Assembly (NCBI GenBank): GCA_028023455.1
Contig: JAQFVV010006208.1
Coordinates: forward strand, 3,826,963-3,890,962
Direction of reading: 5' to 3'
Origin: Epiperipatus broadwayi
Lineage: Eukaryota; Onychophora; Udeonychophora; Euonychophora; Peripatidae
DNA: 64,000 nucleotides
In this document: positions 1 through 12,890 of the stretch, one piece after another
Layout: every line of letters starts with the position of its first letter
Position numbering within the stretch: position 1 is the stretch's first letter
Translations under genes and position numbers: made by a program
Notes under the pieces: generated by a model
What the model saw: only the letters and a program-made list of their open reading frames with translations
Told to the model about the DNA's origin: nothing
Databases searched by the model: none

Positions 1-3000
1 AATCTTTTTGTGCAAAATTATATATTTGTTTTGATTATTATGCATATATCATGATTTCATGCAGCAATGTGGAGAAATAAATAACTCGGACACAAAATTT
101 TTGAAATAACAAAATTTAACAAAGTTTATTACTAACAACAAATAAATAAACAATTTATTTACACTATTTACAGTGGGTATCCTTAACTTTTTTACTTTAC
201 AGTTTGATCTACCGGGTTATAAAAAAAATAATTTATATTTCACTTATATCTTTATTTAGATTTAGGACAAAATTTTAAAAAAAATGTTACTATTTGGTTT
301 CTCATTATGGTTAACTTATTACAAATATATTTATCTACTTTATTAGCAACAGCATTTTATCCTTAATATTATTAAACTATCTTATTTTAAAAAATTAAAA
401 CAAAATTTTATAATGAGTATGGATTTCTCAAAATATTAAAAAATTTCATCTTGCAAAGTCAAAGATGTTACACAAAATATTATCCAAAAATTCAGTACTA
501 GATTTTAGTATTTATCACACAATGTTTACTAATCATAATATATTCTTCTTTAAGCCTTACTTTAGTATGATATAAGTGTAATCATCAATATATTTCTGTT
601 AATCAATAAACAAAAAATATACTATGCATATTGTTTACATAATTTACTTTGTACTATTGTATTTTAAAAATATACAATACTTATTTTTCTCTTAAAAAAT
701 AATAATACTAAAGCATTTAAAATTATCACTTTAAAGGAAATATCTTTGTTTAGATACTTTATTTTAAAAAAGTTTATATTTCATTTCCGAAATAAAATTC
801 AAAATATATTCTATGATTCTTTTCTTTCCTTAGGATACTTTGGATCTTCAATTTTAAGTTATAACGTCCTATTCCTTCTAAGCAAATAAACCAATCTTAT
901 ACAAAACGATAGCATAACCTAAGTTCTAAATTATTTATCATTTCTCTTAAACATATCTTACTGAACGATGCAGTTACATGAAATAAAGATAGCGAAAACA
1001 GATGCATAGGATTAAGGAAGAAAGCTAGAGTATTACTCTTAACATATCTCAAAATCATGGCACAGTGCGAAGAGGTATGACATTTACCTGCGTAATATCC
1101 TCTAGTACAGGGACGATGTTAAAGCTATTTTTTCAGCTTTATTAGAACATCAAATATTTAAATAAATATAAATACTGTCCAAATAAAATGTGTATCAGTC
1201 ATAGGGCTTTGTTAACTATGCTGATATTCACATAAAGACTAAATATTATTTCCATTCCTTATAACATCCTATTTCTTAAAACATCATCTTGGTTTCCTGT
1301 TCACTAAGTACTTCCAAGCCACTATCTCAACATTATTTCTCAAGATTTTCCACATCTTACATCGATAAATAACTATCTGCATTTGCAAAACAATAAATAA
1401 AATTCATTAATAGTTAAACAATCTAGCTGTTCCACAAGAAAAGTCTGCTTACTTCATTATTCTATATGTCTAATCATATACAATCTACTTAGACAATATT
1501 TGAATATCCCATAACATGAAAGTTCTAAAAGAATCACATAATTATTTGTTATGTTGGATTATATCACTAATAAAAAAAAAATCATCGTATGCATATTTTC
1601 AAATCAATCCTATCTCATAATGTTTTTTTAAAATGTTGTATGAAATGCGATACATATAAGTAAAAAAACTTTTACACTTCATTCTTCCAATTTATGGATG
1701 ATCTAAAGAAAACAAAAAAAAATATACATTATAAATTATCAATAATTATTATTATTACCAATAACCTTTATCTAGTCATCGTGTTCAGTAGGCTTTCTTT
1801 ATCCACTTGAGCATTGCAGATATAAAAAAAAATTCACACCCATACACTTTATATTAAAATATTTTTAGCTAAATTATTAGATTGTTATATTATAAAATTT
1901 TAATATTAATAAATTAATGTTTTTATGTTTTTCCTAATCTTATATAAAAATTTAGATTTAAACTAGGTTAACAAAATAAAAGGAATCAAAACTATAATTA
2001 CATATTTTCTTGACAATAGTTCCTGATAAGTCCAAAATGTTTATTATTTTCTCTAGAGTTTTTAAAAATGTTCTCCTCCAAGCACGTTAAAGTTTAAAAT
2101 AAAAATAATTATTAATCCATTTAGTAAAATTTATAGAAAATAATCCTTGGTTTTAGTATTTAGGACGATAATTATTAAATCATAATATTAATTAATCCCG
2201 TGAAGTTTTTTTAAATATTTTCTCTGCCAGCATATCCATGCATATTCCATCTAATTTAGCTTTAGTTATCCGATAAACTTTTAAGTACTATTTGTATTTT
2301 TATGGATCCATCTTTTATTCAACTATGTGTTCACTTTTTTATATATGTTTCCTTCTTGATACATTTAAACTTTCATTTGGTATTTTTATATATCACTTTT
2401 AAAAATAAAAAAAAATTCAAGTACTTTTAAACAAATCTTTTCTAAATGCATTTTTAAAACAATTCTAAGAACGGATATTTTAATATCAAAAACGCTTCTG
2501 TAACATATTTTCCTGGGTTCTTTCTTTAATTCTTGAAAATATTTTTTAAAAATGTTACCTTCAGAAAGTATATAACATTTTAGTCCTTTGAATATAATAT
2601 TCTATAAAATGATTCATGAGATATAATTGTCTTATTACTATTTAAAAATAAATCTTGGATCAGCTTATAAATAATACGTTTCAATACATTTTTTTTTTAG
2701 ACTCCGTATAATGTCCGAGCTGTGGTTTTTTTATGTACCAAAACAGTTCTTCGGTGAAATATTAATAAAGCTGTATCAATAAATATTCCAAACATTTTTA
2801 CAGTATTACAATTTCTATCCATTTTATTCCACAGTATATCCATTTTTTATTGCGAAGTTTAGGTTAAATTTTTTAGATAAAATACGACTGATAAAGGAAC
2901 TTTAAAAAATTTAACAAAGCATGTTAAACGAAATTATTAAAATATTTTTTAGTTTACACTCTCTTTTTTGCAAGTTACTTTTAAAATATTAATTAGTCTT

Positions 3001-4123
3001 TGCAAATAAATTATGAGAGAGCACTAAAATTGACTAAAATAATAATTTTAAAATACTATCTCTTTGATAGCTATAATTTACCTTTCTCTGGTTTCAATAC
3101 ATTATTAATCTCCCCCGATAATCCCGTGCAAATCATATTTATAGTCTGTAAGAATACCTATTCCTATTGGTTAATTCTTACTTTAGCTTGAGAACAAATT
3201 TACATATTTTCAATTTCAAGTAGAATTGAATTTCAAAATTAGAAATTATGACGTAATGAACTTAAAATATTATTTAAAATACCACTTTTAATTCAATTAT
3301 AACTTTATTTAAATTATTTAATCTTTTAAAATAACTTTTAAAATAACATTTAATAACTTATTCCATTTCTTAATATTCAATTTATCTATTTTTATTTAAA
3401 TAAAATATTTAATTTTTATATTATGAATGTATTCGTCTTTATTACATCATTTAAACATGTTATACGATAGTTAACTTAATGTTTAATACTATTTACTTTT
3501 ATGATAGGCAATAATTCTATCCAATTCTATAATATAACTTTTAAAATATTTTAAACTTTGTTATTAATTCAAACAAGCGTGTGTGTGAACGTATGTAATA
3601 TACAAGTCACATGATCAATAACTTTGACAGACGATTTTCAATCTATTTCTCTGCCTAGACTAATAAAATTGATACACTTATTATATTATATAAAATAATT
3701 ATAAAAAATTTGGAAGAATAATTTTAAAAATATAGAACTAGATATAATTTTCACCATCATAAAGTTTATTTTTAAAATATACTATATTAATTTTGACTAT
3801 TTAAATATGATTACAAATTTAAATATAGCATTTATTAAATTATACGTTTTAAACTATTAAAATCGAATTTTTAAATATACTTTTAATATTTATAGCTGTG
3901 TTATTTAATATGGCCAGCTTTTACAACCATATGAAACAATATTTTAAGCTTTACATAACTATTTTTAAATGATTTTATATACTACGTATTCTCTTTAGCT
4001 TCAAATTGTACTTTAAAGATATAACTGACTTAATACAATTACCATATTAAAAGAACATATTCTATAATTTAAAATTTTTAGTAATTGACTGTTATAAACT
4101 ATTACTGACCTATAGAAAAGGGC

Positions 4124-4125
<2 letters not shown>
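1..4125. other. AT-rich stretch without recognised genes
   Basis: I see no coding region, RNA gene or recognisable transposon here. The sequence is strongly AT-rich with many stop codons in all frames; the one short open frame near 3000 has no recognisable motif. It may be intron or intergenic DNA. Confidence 0.6.
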
Positions 4126-4157
<32 letters not shown>

Positions 4158-4167
4158 AACACTAATC

Positions 4168-4195
<28 letters not shown>
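4126..4195. repeat. paired (TA)n microsatellites
   Basis: Two (TA)n runs of about 28 bases each are separated by a short non-repeat spacer. The pair directly abuts the R1 repeat that follows, as expected if R1 inserts at or ends in TA-rich DNA. Confidence 0.85.
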
Positions 4196-4198
<3 letters not shown>

Positions 4199-4560
4199 GA
4201 TTTGAACACTAAGCCCCTTAACTATCTACACTATCTAATCCTACTGATACACATAATCACACACATGCAGAAAAGATAAATACCAATATTCATATTTTGT
4301 GCTAAACCAGCACTCATCAGTTAGCTCAGACACCATCTCCCATACATATATATAATCAGTGCTCAGTTTATATTAAGATAGCAAATCCTTAACCTTTAAT
4401 GAAAATGCTTCAATCCACTCCAACCTCCAACCCTTCAGCCATCTATACCATTAAAAATCTGATGATAGAATTCCAAAATAAATATGCACTCACTCATGCA
4501 AATCTCAATGCTATGGATATGAGGAGATATGTCATCCTAGATAATGCCAAGCTTAAGTAA
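4196..4560 (-). mobile_element. R1 repeat copy with decayed hammerhead motif
   Basis: This copy of the ~330-bp R1 family recurs at about 4.9, 6.3-6.9, 7.5, 7.9, 13.6, 32.3, 62.8 and 63.7 kb. Strand is given as the ribozyme sense. On the minus strand, CTGATGA is followed by a GTGCT/AGCAC hairpin at roughly 4283-4325. The next core G is changed to A, so this copy should be inactive. The minus-strand end near 4196 has a GTTCAAAT-like box resembling a tRNA B box, but I see no convincing A box. Confidence 0.7.
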
Positions 4561-4912
4561 ATATGCATTTGTTAATAGTTTTTCTTAGGATAGTGTTTAA
4601 TAAAATTGTTTTCTATATATATTACAACTTCCTTTCTGTAATGTCTTCACTCCCCTCTTGATCTTCTAGTTTTACTAATATTTTTACAGCCATCACAAAA
4701 GTGTGGATTTGTTGTCATAGTACTTCCATAATAAATCCAATATTCTAATGTTTTCAAGATAATAACTCAATGATCTTTTAAAAGCATTTGAATAATCATG
4801 GATATTTTGTCCCATTGCAGAACTAATGTTTTTTCCCATCTAATTAATAATAAAAAAGATAACAGTCCTAAATAGTGATTTGAGCTTAGGATTTTCAGTC
4901 TACATTTATCAT
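4561..4912. other. spacer, nothing recognised
   Basis: AT-rich sequence between two R1 copies with no open frame or motif that I can name. Confidence 0.5.
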
Positions 4913-5290
4913 TCACTCCATCTCAAACAACTGATATACGTAACTACATGCATGTGAAAAAAATTAATGATGCCCAATATATGCATTTCATGCAGAACCA
5001 GCGTCCATCAGTTGGGCCAGATCATAATCTTCCACGCATATATACAATCAGTGCTCAGCTTATATTAAGGTAAGATAGCAACTCCTTAAGCTTTAATGAG
5101 CACTGATACAGCATATATGTGTGGGAGATTATGATCTGGACCAATTGATGGATGCTGGTTCTGCATGAAAATACATATATTGAGGATCTTTTCTTTTTGC
5201 ATGTATGTGATCATGTGTATCATTTCTTTCAGATGGAGTGGAGGATGAAATAAACTGAAAATCTTAAGTTCAAATTCCTCTATTTGCTAT
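4913..5290. mobile_element. head-to-head pair of R1 copies
   Basis: The first half (to about 5095) is R1 in the orientation of the 4.2-kb copy and the second half is its reverse complement. The inverted join lies in the segment reading ATTAAGGTAAGATAGC. On the minus strand at about 4975-5022 the stem I strands are GCCCAA and TTGGGC, fully complementary and different from the ACCAA/TTGGT seen elsewhere. The core there is CTGATGG, so the final A is lost. The second half has a more decayed motif. Confidence 0.65.
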
Positions 5291-5528
5291 AGTAAACATT
5301 TAGAGTACTGAATGAACAAGTTAATAAGACAATCCTATTATTTTTTAACAGCATATAATCATTACCGTTCTTTACCCAGACTTGTTTTATTTTTTTAGAT
5401 GTTTACAGAATTGAGAAAAAATAATGCTACCGAAAAAAGAACCAACACATTTTAAAAAGTGAAATGATGAAAATTACTTGAGTCAAAGCATCAAAAAAAC
5501 ATAAAATTGATGTAAAGTACTCTAAGTT

Positions 5529-5621
5529 GTCAAGCATTGATGGCCGAGTGGTCAGCACTGCTGTCTTACAAGCAGTTGTCCCAGGTTCGCTTCCCGGATG
5601 ATGCTTTGACACATGGAAAAA
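5529..5621 (+). mobile_element. tRNA-derived SINE with 15-bp target duplication
   Basis: A short SINE with an A-box-like TGGCCGAGTGG near 5540 and a B-box-like GGTTCGCTTCC near 5584, ending in a short A-run. The outer ends TGTCAAGCAT and ATGCTTTGACA can pair almost like an acceptor stem. A perfect 15-bp direct repeat, AAAGTACTCTAAGTT, flanks it at 5514-5528 and 5622-5636. This indicates LINE-driven retroposition and a fairly recent insertion. It lacks the longer variable-arm segment found in the 8.3, 34.3, 42.1 and 62.0 kb copies. It is not a functional tRNA gene, since there is no clean cloverleaf. Confidence 0.85.
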
Positions 5622-5715
5622 AAAGTACTCTAAGTTCATATTGAGTTAAAACAAAAAAATAAGCAACATCCATTTATGATAACACTCTATGAGAATCAAA
5701 TTATAGATTTATCTT

Positions 5716-6094
5716 TAATAGTGATATTAGCGATTAAGCCAATGCACATGTGCTTTAAAGATAAATTATAAATGAATACTCTCGATTTTTCCAGACACAA
5801 GATATAGTATTTTAGAAAGAATGGAATGAATCCACCCATTCTTTCGACCCAAACGTTTATGTATGGGCAAATCTTAAGCGTGTGGAAATAAGAGCGTGAA
5901 GGTGTTACACGATCACTTTAAATTACATATGTTATGTTTGAACGAATGACACTTCGTGAAATTCATACAATTTACGAACCATCATTCTTTAGTTGAAATT
6001 AAACATATATAATGAGATATATAATGAGAGTATTCATTTATAATTTATCTTTAAAGCGCATGTGCATTGGCTTAATCACTAATATCACTATTAC
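5716..6094. repeat. foldback repeat, ~70-bp arms
   Basis: The arm at 5716-5783 is matched in reverse complement by 6026-6094, including GCACATGTGC/GCGCATGTGC and ATAAATTATAAATGAATACTCTC. The ~240-bp interior is unrecognised. A fragment with AAAGCGCATGTGC and a GCGCTATATAAAATAAT tail recurs at 13310-13385. Consistent with a small non-autonomous inverted-repeat transposon. Confidence 0.75.
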
Positions 6095-6218
6095 ATAAAA
6101 AACATAGCGCTATATAAAATAATATCTCATTATATAGATTTATCTTTAATTATTTTAAGTTCTTAATAATATATATATACAAATAATATATCTGTTAATC
6201 AAAAACTATTGTAATGAC

Positions 6219-6246
6219 AATATATATATATATATATATTGTATAT

Positions 6247-6282
<36 letters not shown>
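6219..6282. repeat. (TA)n microsatellite
   Basis: Two nearly continuous (TA)n runs, 6219-6239 and 6249-6282, split by the interruption TTGTATATACAA. Confidence 0.9.
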
Positions 6283-6284
<2 letters not shown>

Positions 6285-6309
6285 GGTAATTAACTTTTAT
6301 ATACAGTCT

Positions 6310-6965
6310 TTCAATCCGCAGAAGTACAAGCACTTTGGGTTAATATGAGTGCTATCTTAACAGAAATACTAATATTGAAGATCATTTATCTTTTTCACAT
6401 GTATGTGGTCATGGGTATCAGTTGTATAAGATGGAGTGATCACTGTATGGAGCTTGAAATCTGAGTGCAAATCCTTCTAATTACATTAAGTTCAGAACAG
6501 ACAATGTACTTGTATTTAAATATTACATATTCAGCCTGTATTCTGCCCATCCCTTTTCTATGTATTTGAATGGATATATTAAGGTCCTGTATGTGAGGGG
6601 TCAGAATGATGTAAAGTCAACATGGATATGAGAGTAGTGTTGGTGTCAACAAGGGCATTGAGCATTCTGTCATCAGATTTGCAATGATATGGATGGCCGA
6701 AGAGTTGGAGGGTGGAGAAGATTGAAGCCTAAACATTAAAGTTTGAAGATTTTCTATCTTAATGTAAACTGAGCACTGGTTATAGATATGTGTGGTAGAT
6801 TATGATCTAAACCAACTGATGACTATTGGTTCAGCATAAAATACATCTATTGGAGATCATTTATCTTTTTCACATACATGTAGTCACATGTATTAGTTGT
6901 ATAGGATGGAGTGATTGCTATAACGAGCTTGAAAGTCTGAGTTCAAACCCCTTCTAATTACATTT
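6310..6965 (+). mobile_element. decayed R1 copies
   Basis: Two R1 fragments in ribozyme-sense orientation. The one from about 6580 to 6965 is nearly full length and shares the segments ending in GAGTTCAAACCCC with other copies. The core near 6813 keeps CTGATGA, but the stem II strands no longer pair well and GAAA reads AAAA, so it should not cleave. Both fragments end in TA-rich tails. Confidence 0.6.
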
Positions 6966-7494
6966 TCAGTACAAATAATATACTTGTATTTAAATATTAT
7001 ATATGCATACATACATATGTGTTTGTATAAGTATAGATTTTAGCTTTATTTAAAGCCATCTTATTTATTCAGATAATTTCAGATACAATCCATCTAAAAC
7101 TCTGGTACTATAATAGCATTAATAAGCATCCATTTATGAAGATTTATCCAAAGCAATAATTATAAATTTAGCACATGTATATCTTACTACATTGTTTTAG
7201 TTTTTAGGATATTGTACGTGTTATGTCCGTGTTATGTCCACACCTAACAATACGGACAAGATTATTTCAGCCTTTTAATTAAACACTCATTTATTTACGA
7301 AATCTAAATCATAATTCTGATATTTGGTATTTTATTACAACAAATGACAAAAATTTAAATTTTTGAAAGATTTAATTTTTTTGAGCTAACCTATAATATG
7401 TACATTATACGTGTTGTATATTTGCAACTTTATACATTTTTTGAAATGTATTCTTCTCATTCATATTTGTAGTTTATATGTGATGTTATATAAA

Positions 7495-8115
7495 ATGAAA
7501 TTCGAACTCGGACTTTCATACGGCCCACAACCCTCAGTGCCATCTTATATTACTGACCCACCTGATCACACACATGTTGAAAAGATAAATAATCAACAAT
7601 ATATGTATTTTGTGCTAAACCAGCACTCACTGGTTAGTCCAGATTACCATCTCCCCAGATATATACAATCATTTGTCAGCTTTATATTAAGATAGCCAAT
7701 CTTCATACTTTAATGGACAGGCTTCAAACTTATCCAACCCACAACTCTTCAGCCTTCCATTTCATTGAAAACCTGATGTTGGAATATTCAAAGCCCACAT
7801 TAGTGCCAAGGTTGTCATCCAACTCATGTTGATGTTTAGTCATTCTGACCCCTCATGTACAGAAGAATAATCCATTTATACATACATATGCGAGGGATGA
7901 AGATTGGCTATCTTAATATAAAGCTGAGTACTGATTGTATATATGTGTGGAGATGGTAATCTGGACCAACTGATGAGTGCTGGTTTAGCACAAAATACGC
8001 ATATTGGTGATTATTTATCTTTTCAACATGTGTGTGATCAGGTGGGTCAGCAATATAAGATGGCACTGAGAGTTGTGGGACGTGTGAAAGTCTGAGTTTG
8101 AATCCCGCATATATT
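7495..8115. mobile_element. head-to-head pair of R1 copies
   Basis: A minus-sense R1 at about 7495-7870 is followed by a plus-sense copy at about 7875-8115. The plus copy holds one of the best-preserved ribozyme motifs, listed separately at 7965-8008. The short open frame at 7411-7695 that runs into this repeat is not a gene. Confidence 0.7.
7965..8008 (+). ncRNA. hammerhead-like motif in R1, one core change
   Basis: In order: stem I strand ACCAA (7965-7969); core CTGATGA (7970-7976); stem II GTGCT with loop GGTTT and AGCAC (7977-7991); AAAA where GAAA is required (7992-7995); a 2-bp stem III around TACGC; cleavage triplet ATA; stem I partner TTGGT. Only the G12 position (G to A) breaks the hammerhead consensus, so this copy is predicted inactive. 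Confidence 0.6.
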
Positions 8116-8264
8116 ACATATATAAATGCAGGTGTTAAGCCTGTACAATGTATAAAATGAAATGTAAATATAAGCCCATGAATTTACTATAAATCTTTTG
8201 CTGTTATTGTTTTACTTCCCAATAAAATTAAGGAAATAGAGAATTAGAGGTTTTTTTCTCATAT

Positions 8265-8362
8265 GTCATAGCATCGGCCGGGACGCGAACCCACAACCGT
8301 CTGCAACCAACTACTTGCTTGCAAAGCGGATGCGATGACCTCTCGGCTAACAACGCTTGAAA
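8265..8362 (-). mobile_element. tRNA-derived SINE, long variant
   Basis: Reverse-strand copy of the family at 5.5 kb. On the minus strand it runs GTTAGCCGAGAGGTCA (A-box-like), then a CAAGTAGTTGGTTGCAGACGG segment resembling a long variable arm, then GGGTTCGCGTCCCGGCC (B-box-like), a GATGCTATGACATATG tail and an A-run. The tail lies on the low-coordinate side. I found no convincing target duplication. Confidence 0.75.
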
Positions 8363-8865
8363 TCAGATACCATCAACACTTTAATCTCTTAATTGAAATA
8401 ATTTCTATATATTGATATATTAAAATTTTTATAGACTACTTATTGAATTTTCTCGTACTTATCTGTGCGCATACACATACTATTTGCACACGATTTTTTC
8501 AATAAATATTTCAGATTTTTTTTTGTTGAAAAATTATTCTAAAAATCTATAACAATATTATCTATAATACTAAAAATAAAATAAAAATAATAGTATAAAG
8601 AAAGTTTTTGTACATCACATATATAACATCTCTTTTTTTATTATTATTAAAGAGCATGATATATGAGGGGGAAAACAGGCAAAACTCTATATACGTATAT
8701 GGGGAAAATATTGAAAATTCAATCAAGTACTCCCATACATTATGCTGAAGATGAAAAAAAGAATATCATATTTGTGATTCCTAGGAATTAATATTCAGTT
8801 TGATGGGATTTAATTATATTAATAGCATAGTCAAATAATATCCTAAAACACTAGATCTATATATA
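8363..8865. other. spacer, nothing recognised
   Basis: AT-rich spacer with no recognisable gene or repeat. Confidence 0.5.
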
Positions 8866-8948
8866 TAAACATTAAAAACCAGTCAACACGTAGACAATTT
8901 CAATATCAATACAATTTCAAACTATTGCCAAGGCAACCTCTTTTTAAT
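8866..8948 (+). repeat. P80 repeat
   Basis: An ~80-bp repeat containing CAATATCAATA and AATTTCAAACT, ending GCCAAGGCAACCTC. Related copies lie at 11.4-11.7 kb (both orientations) and 48.77 kb. It is AT-rich with no coding potential; its class is unknown. Confidence 0.65.
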
Positions 8949-9657
8949 CTGGTTTAATCAGATTATTACAACATCAGCCAATTTATACATATAGAATCGT
9001 TACTTTCTACATCTGCAGATTAAATAAATATTTTGTTCCCTTGCTATAAAATATTTACTAGTACTTATTCCACCATAAGTTATTATATATACATACACAA
9101 CGGTTTTTTTAAGGTCTTCTTTGAAAATGTATTTCTGTAAATGGAATTACACTTGGCCATAGCATAAATTCCTGAAGTTGTTCGGGTTTTTTTAATTTAA
9201 AATATGAAGAAAAATGTTGAATTAAAATAGAAACTGATAAAATAATGATATTTTAATTTTTTAATAGCATTTTTAATTGTTTTTTTTTTTATAAAAAAAA
9301 ACCTCGTAAAAAAAAGTCATTTGATAATTTGCCATAAACATTTTTAAAAAATATGTCTTATCAAAAATGACTGGAATAGAAGCTAAAACTTCTAAGAATA
9401 ACTCTTTAGTATCACATGACTAATAAGTCAGTATCTCCAATATAATACAATTATTTATACATGCTGCAATTTTTGAAATACTATAATATTTTAAAATACT
9501 GGCGGTTTTGTTTGCTAAGAAAGTTTATTATGGAATATTGAGTTAAAATGTAAAAAACTCAAACATCATAATCTAGTGCTAAAATAACTTAATTGTTGTT
9601 GTTATTGTTGCTGTGTTGTTTTTTGTATTACCCTTTGCAAATTTATTTACTGTGTGT
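8949..9657. other. spacer, nothing recognised
   Basis: AT-rich sequence with homopolymer runs and no identifiable gene or repeat. Confidence 0.5.
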
Positions 9658-9822
9658 AGTCAAAATAAGAGTCATAGATCAATTCATAGATCACATGACC
9701 CTATCTCTTAAGCTTGTAAGTTATAAACAGTGAGGATTGCAATTCCTCACTGTTTATAACTTACAAGCTTAAGAGATAGGGTCATGTGATCTATGAATTG
9801 ATCTATGACTCTTATTTTGACT
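9658..9822. repeat. perfect palindrome, 79-bp arms, 7-bp spacer
   Basis: Arms 9658-9736 and 9744-9822 are exact reverse complements with no mismatch over 79 bp, around the spacer TTGCAAT. The inner ends carry AACAGTGAGGA/TCCTCACTGTT. The sequence CAATCCTCACTGTTTAT recurs at about 10178-10194, on the far side of the adjacent ribozyme-bearing segment, so palindrome and segment may be one element. A perfect hairpin this long implies a recent origin or active homogenisation. Confidence 0.95.
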
Positions 9823-10200
9823 ATTTATAGTCTCTGCCAAAAGTCTTATGCAATTTTTTATATTGCTATGACTACTAATATATGGTATGGCTGAAGATCT
9901 ATCAGCCCCATATAGTTATTTGAGTTGGATAGCTGGGTTTGAAGACATGTAGATGTCTGAAAATTTCAGATTTTCCACTCAATAGATAACTTTTAGCTAA
10001 GTGCTTAGCTTTGGGTTGGTATTTTTAGATCTAGTGTCTGAACCTACCTTGACACCTCTCTGAGGAGTGCCAAAGCATGAAACCATGGTCAGGGGTTTGG
10101 GGAGGGGTTCCTGACAGAGATATTTTAAGTGCTGGCTCTGGCTAAGCATTTATCATAAAGCTTATAGAGGAATTGGCAATCCTCACTGTTTATTTACTGT
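9823..10200 (+). mobile_element. R2-related element carrying a hammerhead motif
   Basis: About 380 bp with a second, diverged copy at about 11890-12305. Shared blocks include AGACATG(T/C)AGATGTCT, GTTTCAGATTTTC and TAAGCATTTATCATAAA. Non-coding. The hammerhead lies near the 3' end. It abuts the perfect palindrome and ends at a repeat of the palindrome's inner sequence. Confidence 0.65.
10054..10096 (+). ncRNA. putative type I hammerhead ribozyme (R2-related)
   Basis: All expected parts are in order: stem I strand ACCTCT (10054-10059); core CTGAGGA (10060-10066), where position 7 is allowed to vary; stem II GTGC/GCAT with loop CAAA (10067-10078); GAAA (10079-10082); short stem III within ACCATGGT, a self-complementary octamer; cleavage triplet GTC ending at 10090; stem I partner AGGGGT (10091-10096), pairing over six positions with one wobble. 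The tiny palindromic stem III matches known minimal retroelement hammerheads thought to work as dimers. Activity is inferred, not shown. Confidence 0.75.
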
Positions 10201-11272
<1,072 letters not shown>

Positions 11273-11389
11273 GTTTTTTTTCTATATAAGAGGGTTTCAA
11301 GTAATGACATATTAAATACTGATATTGGATCAAATAATATGGCTTGAAGATAATACTTTAGTGTCCATTGTACCTTAATTGAAGACAGG

Positions 11390-11715
11390 TATAGTATTAT
11401 AGGTTGACAACAGTTTGAAATTGTTGATTGTTATTGATATTGGAATTGTCTACATGTTGAATGGTTTTTAATAATATATATAATAAGTGTAACAATGTTC
11501 AAGGCTAAATGGGTTTGTAAGTAATCATTAAAAGCCAGTCAATAATTAGACAATCCCAATATCAATAACAATCAACAATTTCAAACTGATGTCAAGGCAA
11601 CTGGGATTCCAGTTTCATTGTTAAAAGGAGGTTGCCTAGACAAAGTTTAAAATTGTTGATTGTTATTGATATTGGAATTGTCTAAGAGTTGAGTCGTTTC
11701 TAATGATATATATAT
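11390..11715. repeat. cluster of inverted P80 repeats
   Basis: Three P80 copies: minus at about 11403-11482, plus at 11527-11625 and minus at 11636-11712. The last two form a near-palindrome. All share the ATCAATAACAATCAACAATT block. Flanks are TA-rich. Confidence 0.7.
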
Positions 11716-11884
11716 ATTATATCCCAAATGTCATGGGAGAGTCCATTTTTTAAAACCTATGTAAGCAAAAAATGTATATTAAATATCTGTAATATAATAA
11801 AATACAATATTTTTAAGCTTTATATATAGCTTCCAGTATTGCTAATGGATTTTCACCCTTGGCTTAAAATTTTTGTATATACAC

Positions 11885-12305
11885 CTGGGTCTCATTTTAT
11901 GCGGTAGATAGGTTCCTCAGAAAATGTGCACAAAAGGGGCTTTAGCTAAATTAAATGGCTAATCCTATTAATATATGGAGTATCTGAATTAAGTTCAGGC
12001 CCATATGATTTTTTCAGTTGGAAAACTGACTTTAAAGACATGCAGATGTCTAAAAGTTTCAGATTTTCTTCTTGACAATTAACTTTTAAATAAATGCTTA
12101 GCTTGAGTTGTTTTTTTTAATCTAGTGTCCCAACTCCTCACTGAAGAGACCCATAAATCGAAACTGGTCTGAGGATGGGAACAATCCAAGATAAAGATGA
12201 TTTGAATTCCTTCTCTTGTAGCATTTATCATAAAAAAATTAAAAAAAGCTTGTTTAGAGCTCATTAGCATGCTCTTAATTTTACATATTTGTAAATGCAA
12301 GCTAT
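11885..12305 (+). mobile_element. second R2-related element with hammerhead motif
   Basis: Diverged relative of the 9.8-kb element with the same order of shared blocks. No coding potential; the short minus-strand frame across it is spurious. Confidence 0.55.
12135..12175 (+). ncRNA. hammerhead-like motif (R2-related)
   Basis: Stem I strand TCCTCA (12135-12140) pairs perfectly with TGAGGA (12170-12175). Core CTGAAGA (12141-12147) and GAAA (12160-12163) are intact, stem III sits in ACTGGT and the cleavage triplet is GTC. Stem II is weak: only the outer GA/TC pairs of GACCCATAAATC form. Possibly an ageing but structurally recognisable ribozyme. Confidence 0.6.
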
Positions 12306-12469
12306 ATATAAGTCATGTGACATCTGACTTTTTATTATATATATTCATAGTATTATTTCCGAGAGCTTCCATGTAGTAAAAATATAATAGCTAAATAGCT
12401 GACATTTTATTACAAGTATTTTTCTCAGAGCTTCTTTTTCAAATCATAAAAAATGATAATATTAGAATG

Positions 12470-12890
12470 TACTCTGGTTGCTCCGATGTACCATTATTTT
12501 TGACCAGAGTGTCCACTCAGTGAATCAAAACTTATTGGACCTAATTCACTCTCTCAAAACCAGAGATACCAAACTAGCCCCACCTCCACTCCTCATAGAC
12601 ACTTGGGCAATCCTCCAACTCCCATCCTCTCAGCCTCTGTCATAGGACTCAATCATTCAAATGTTCATGACCCATGCGGTGCTTGCCCAATGAAGACACG
12701 CATCTCAGTCTGGCCTGGACTACACACCGTTTCCTCTTTCTACTTTCCATTCCCTTTTCACATGTATCCTTCCCCTCTTACCATGTTGCCTCTGAAATTT
12801 CAATTTATCATATAATCACTCCCTTGTTAGCCTTTTCTAACTATATTTGTATTTTTTTTTTATGAATAAACTTTCATCACTGAGGGAAAA
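12470..12890 (+). other. GC-richer island ending in poly(A)-like tail
   Basis: This block is clearly richer in C and G than its surroundings and pyrimidine-rich on this strand. It contains AATAAA near 12865 and ends in an A-run near 12888. That pattern could be the 3' end of a retroposed transcript or of a LINE or SINE. The short overlapping frames show no recognisable domain. Confidence 0.35.

Noticed and set aside
5529-5621. functional tRNA gene (also 8.3, 27.6, 34.3, 42.1 and 62.0 kb)
   Set aside because: A and B boxes are present but the anticodon and D arms do not fold well, copies have A-tails and two have target duplications, so they are SINEs.
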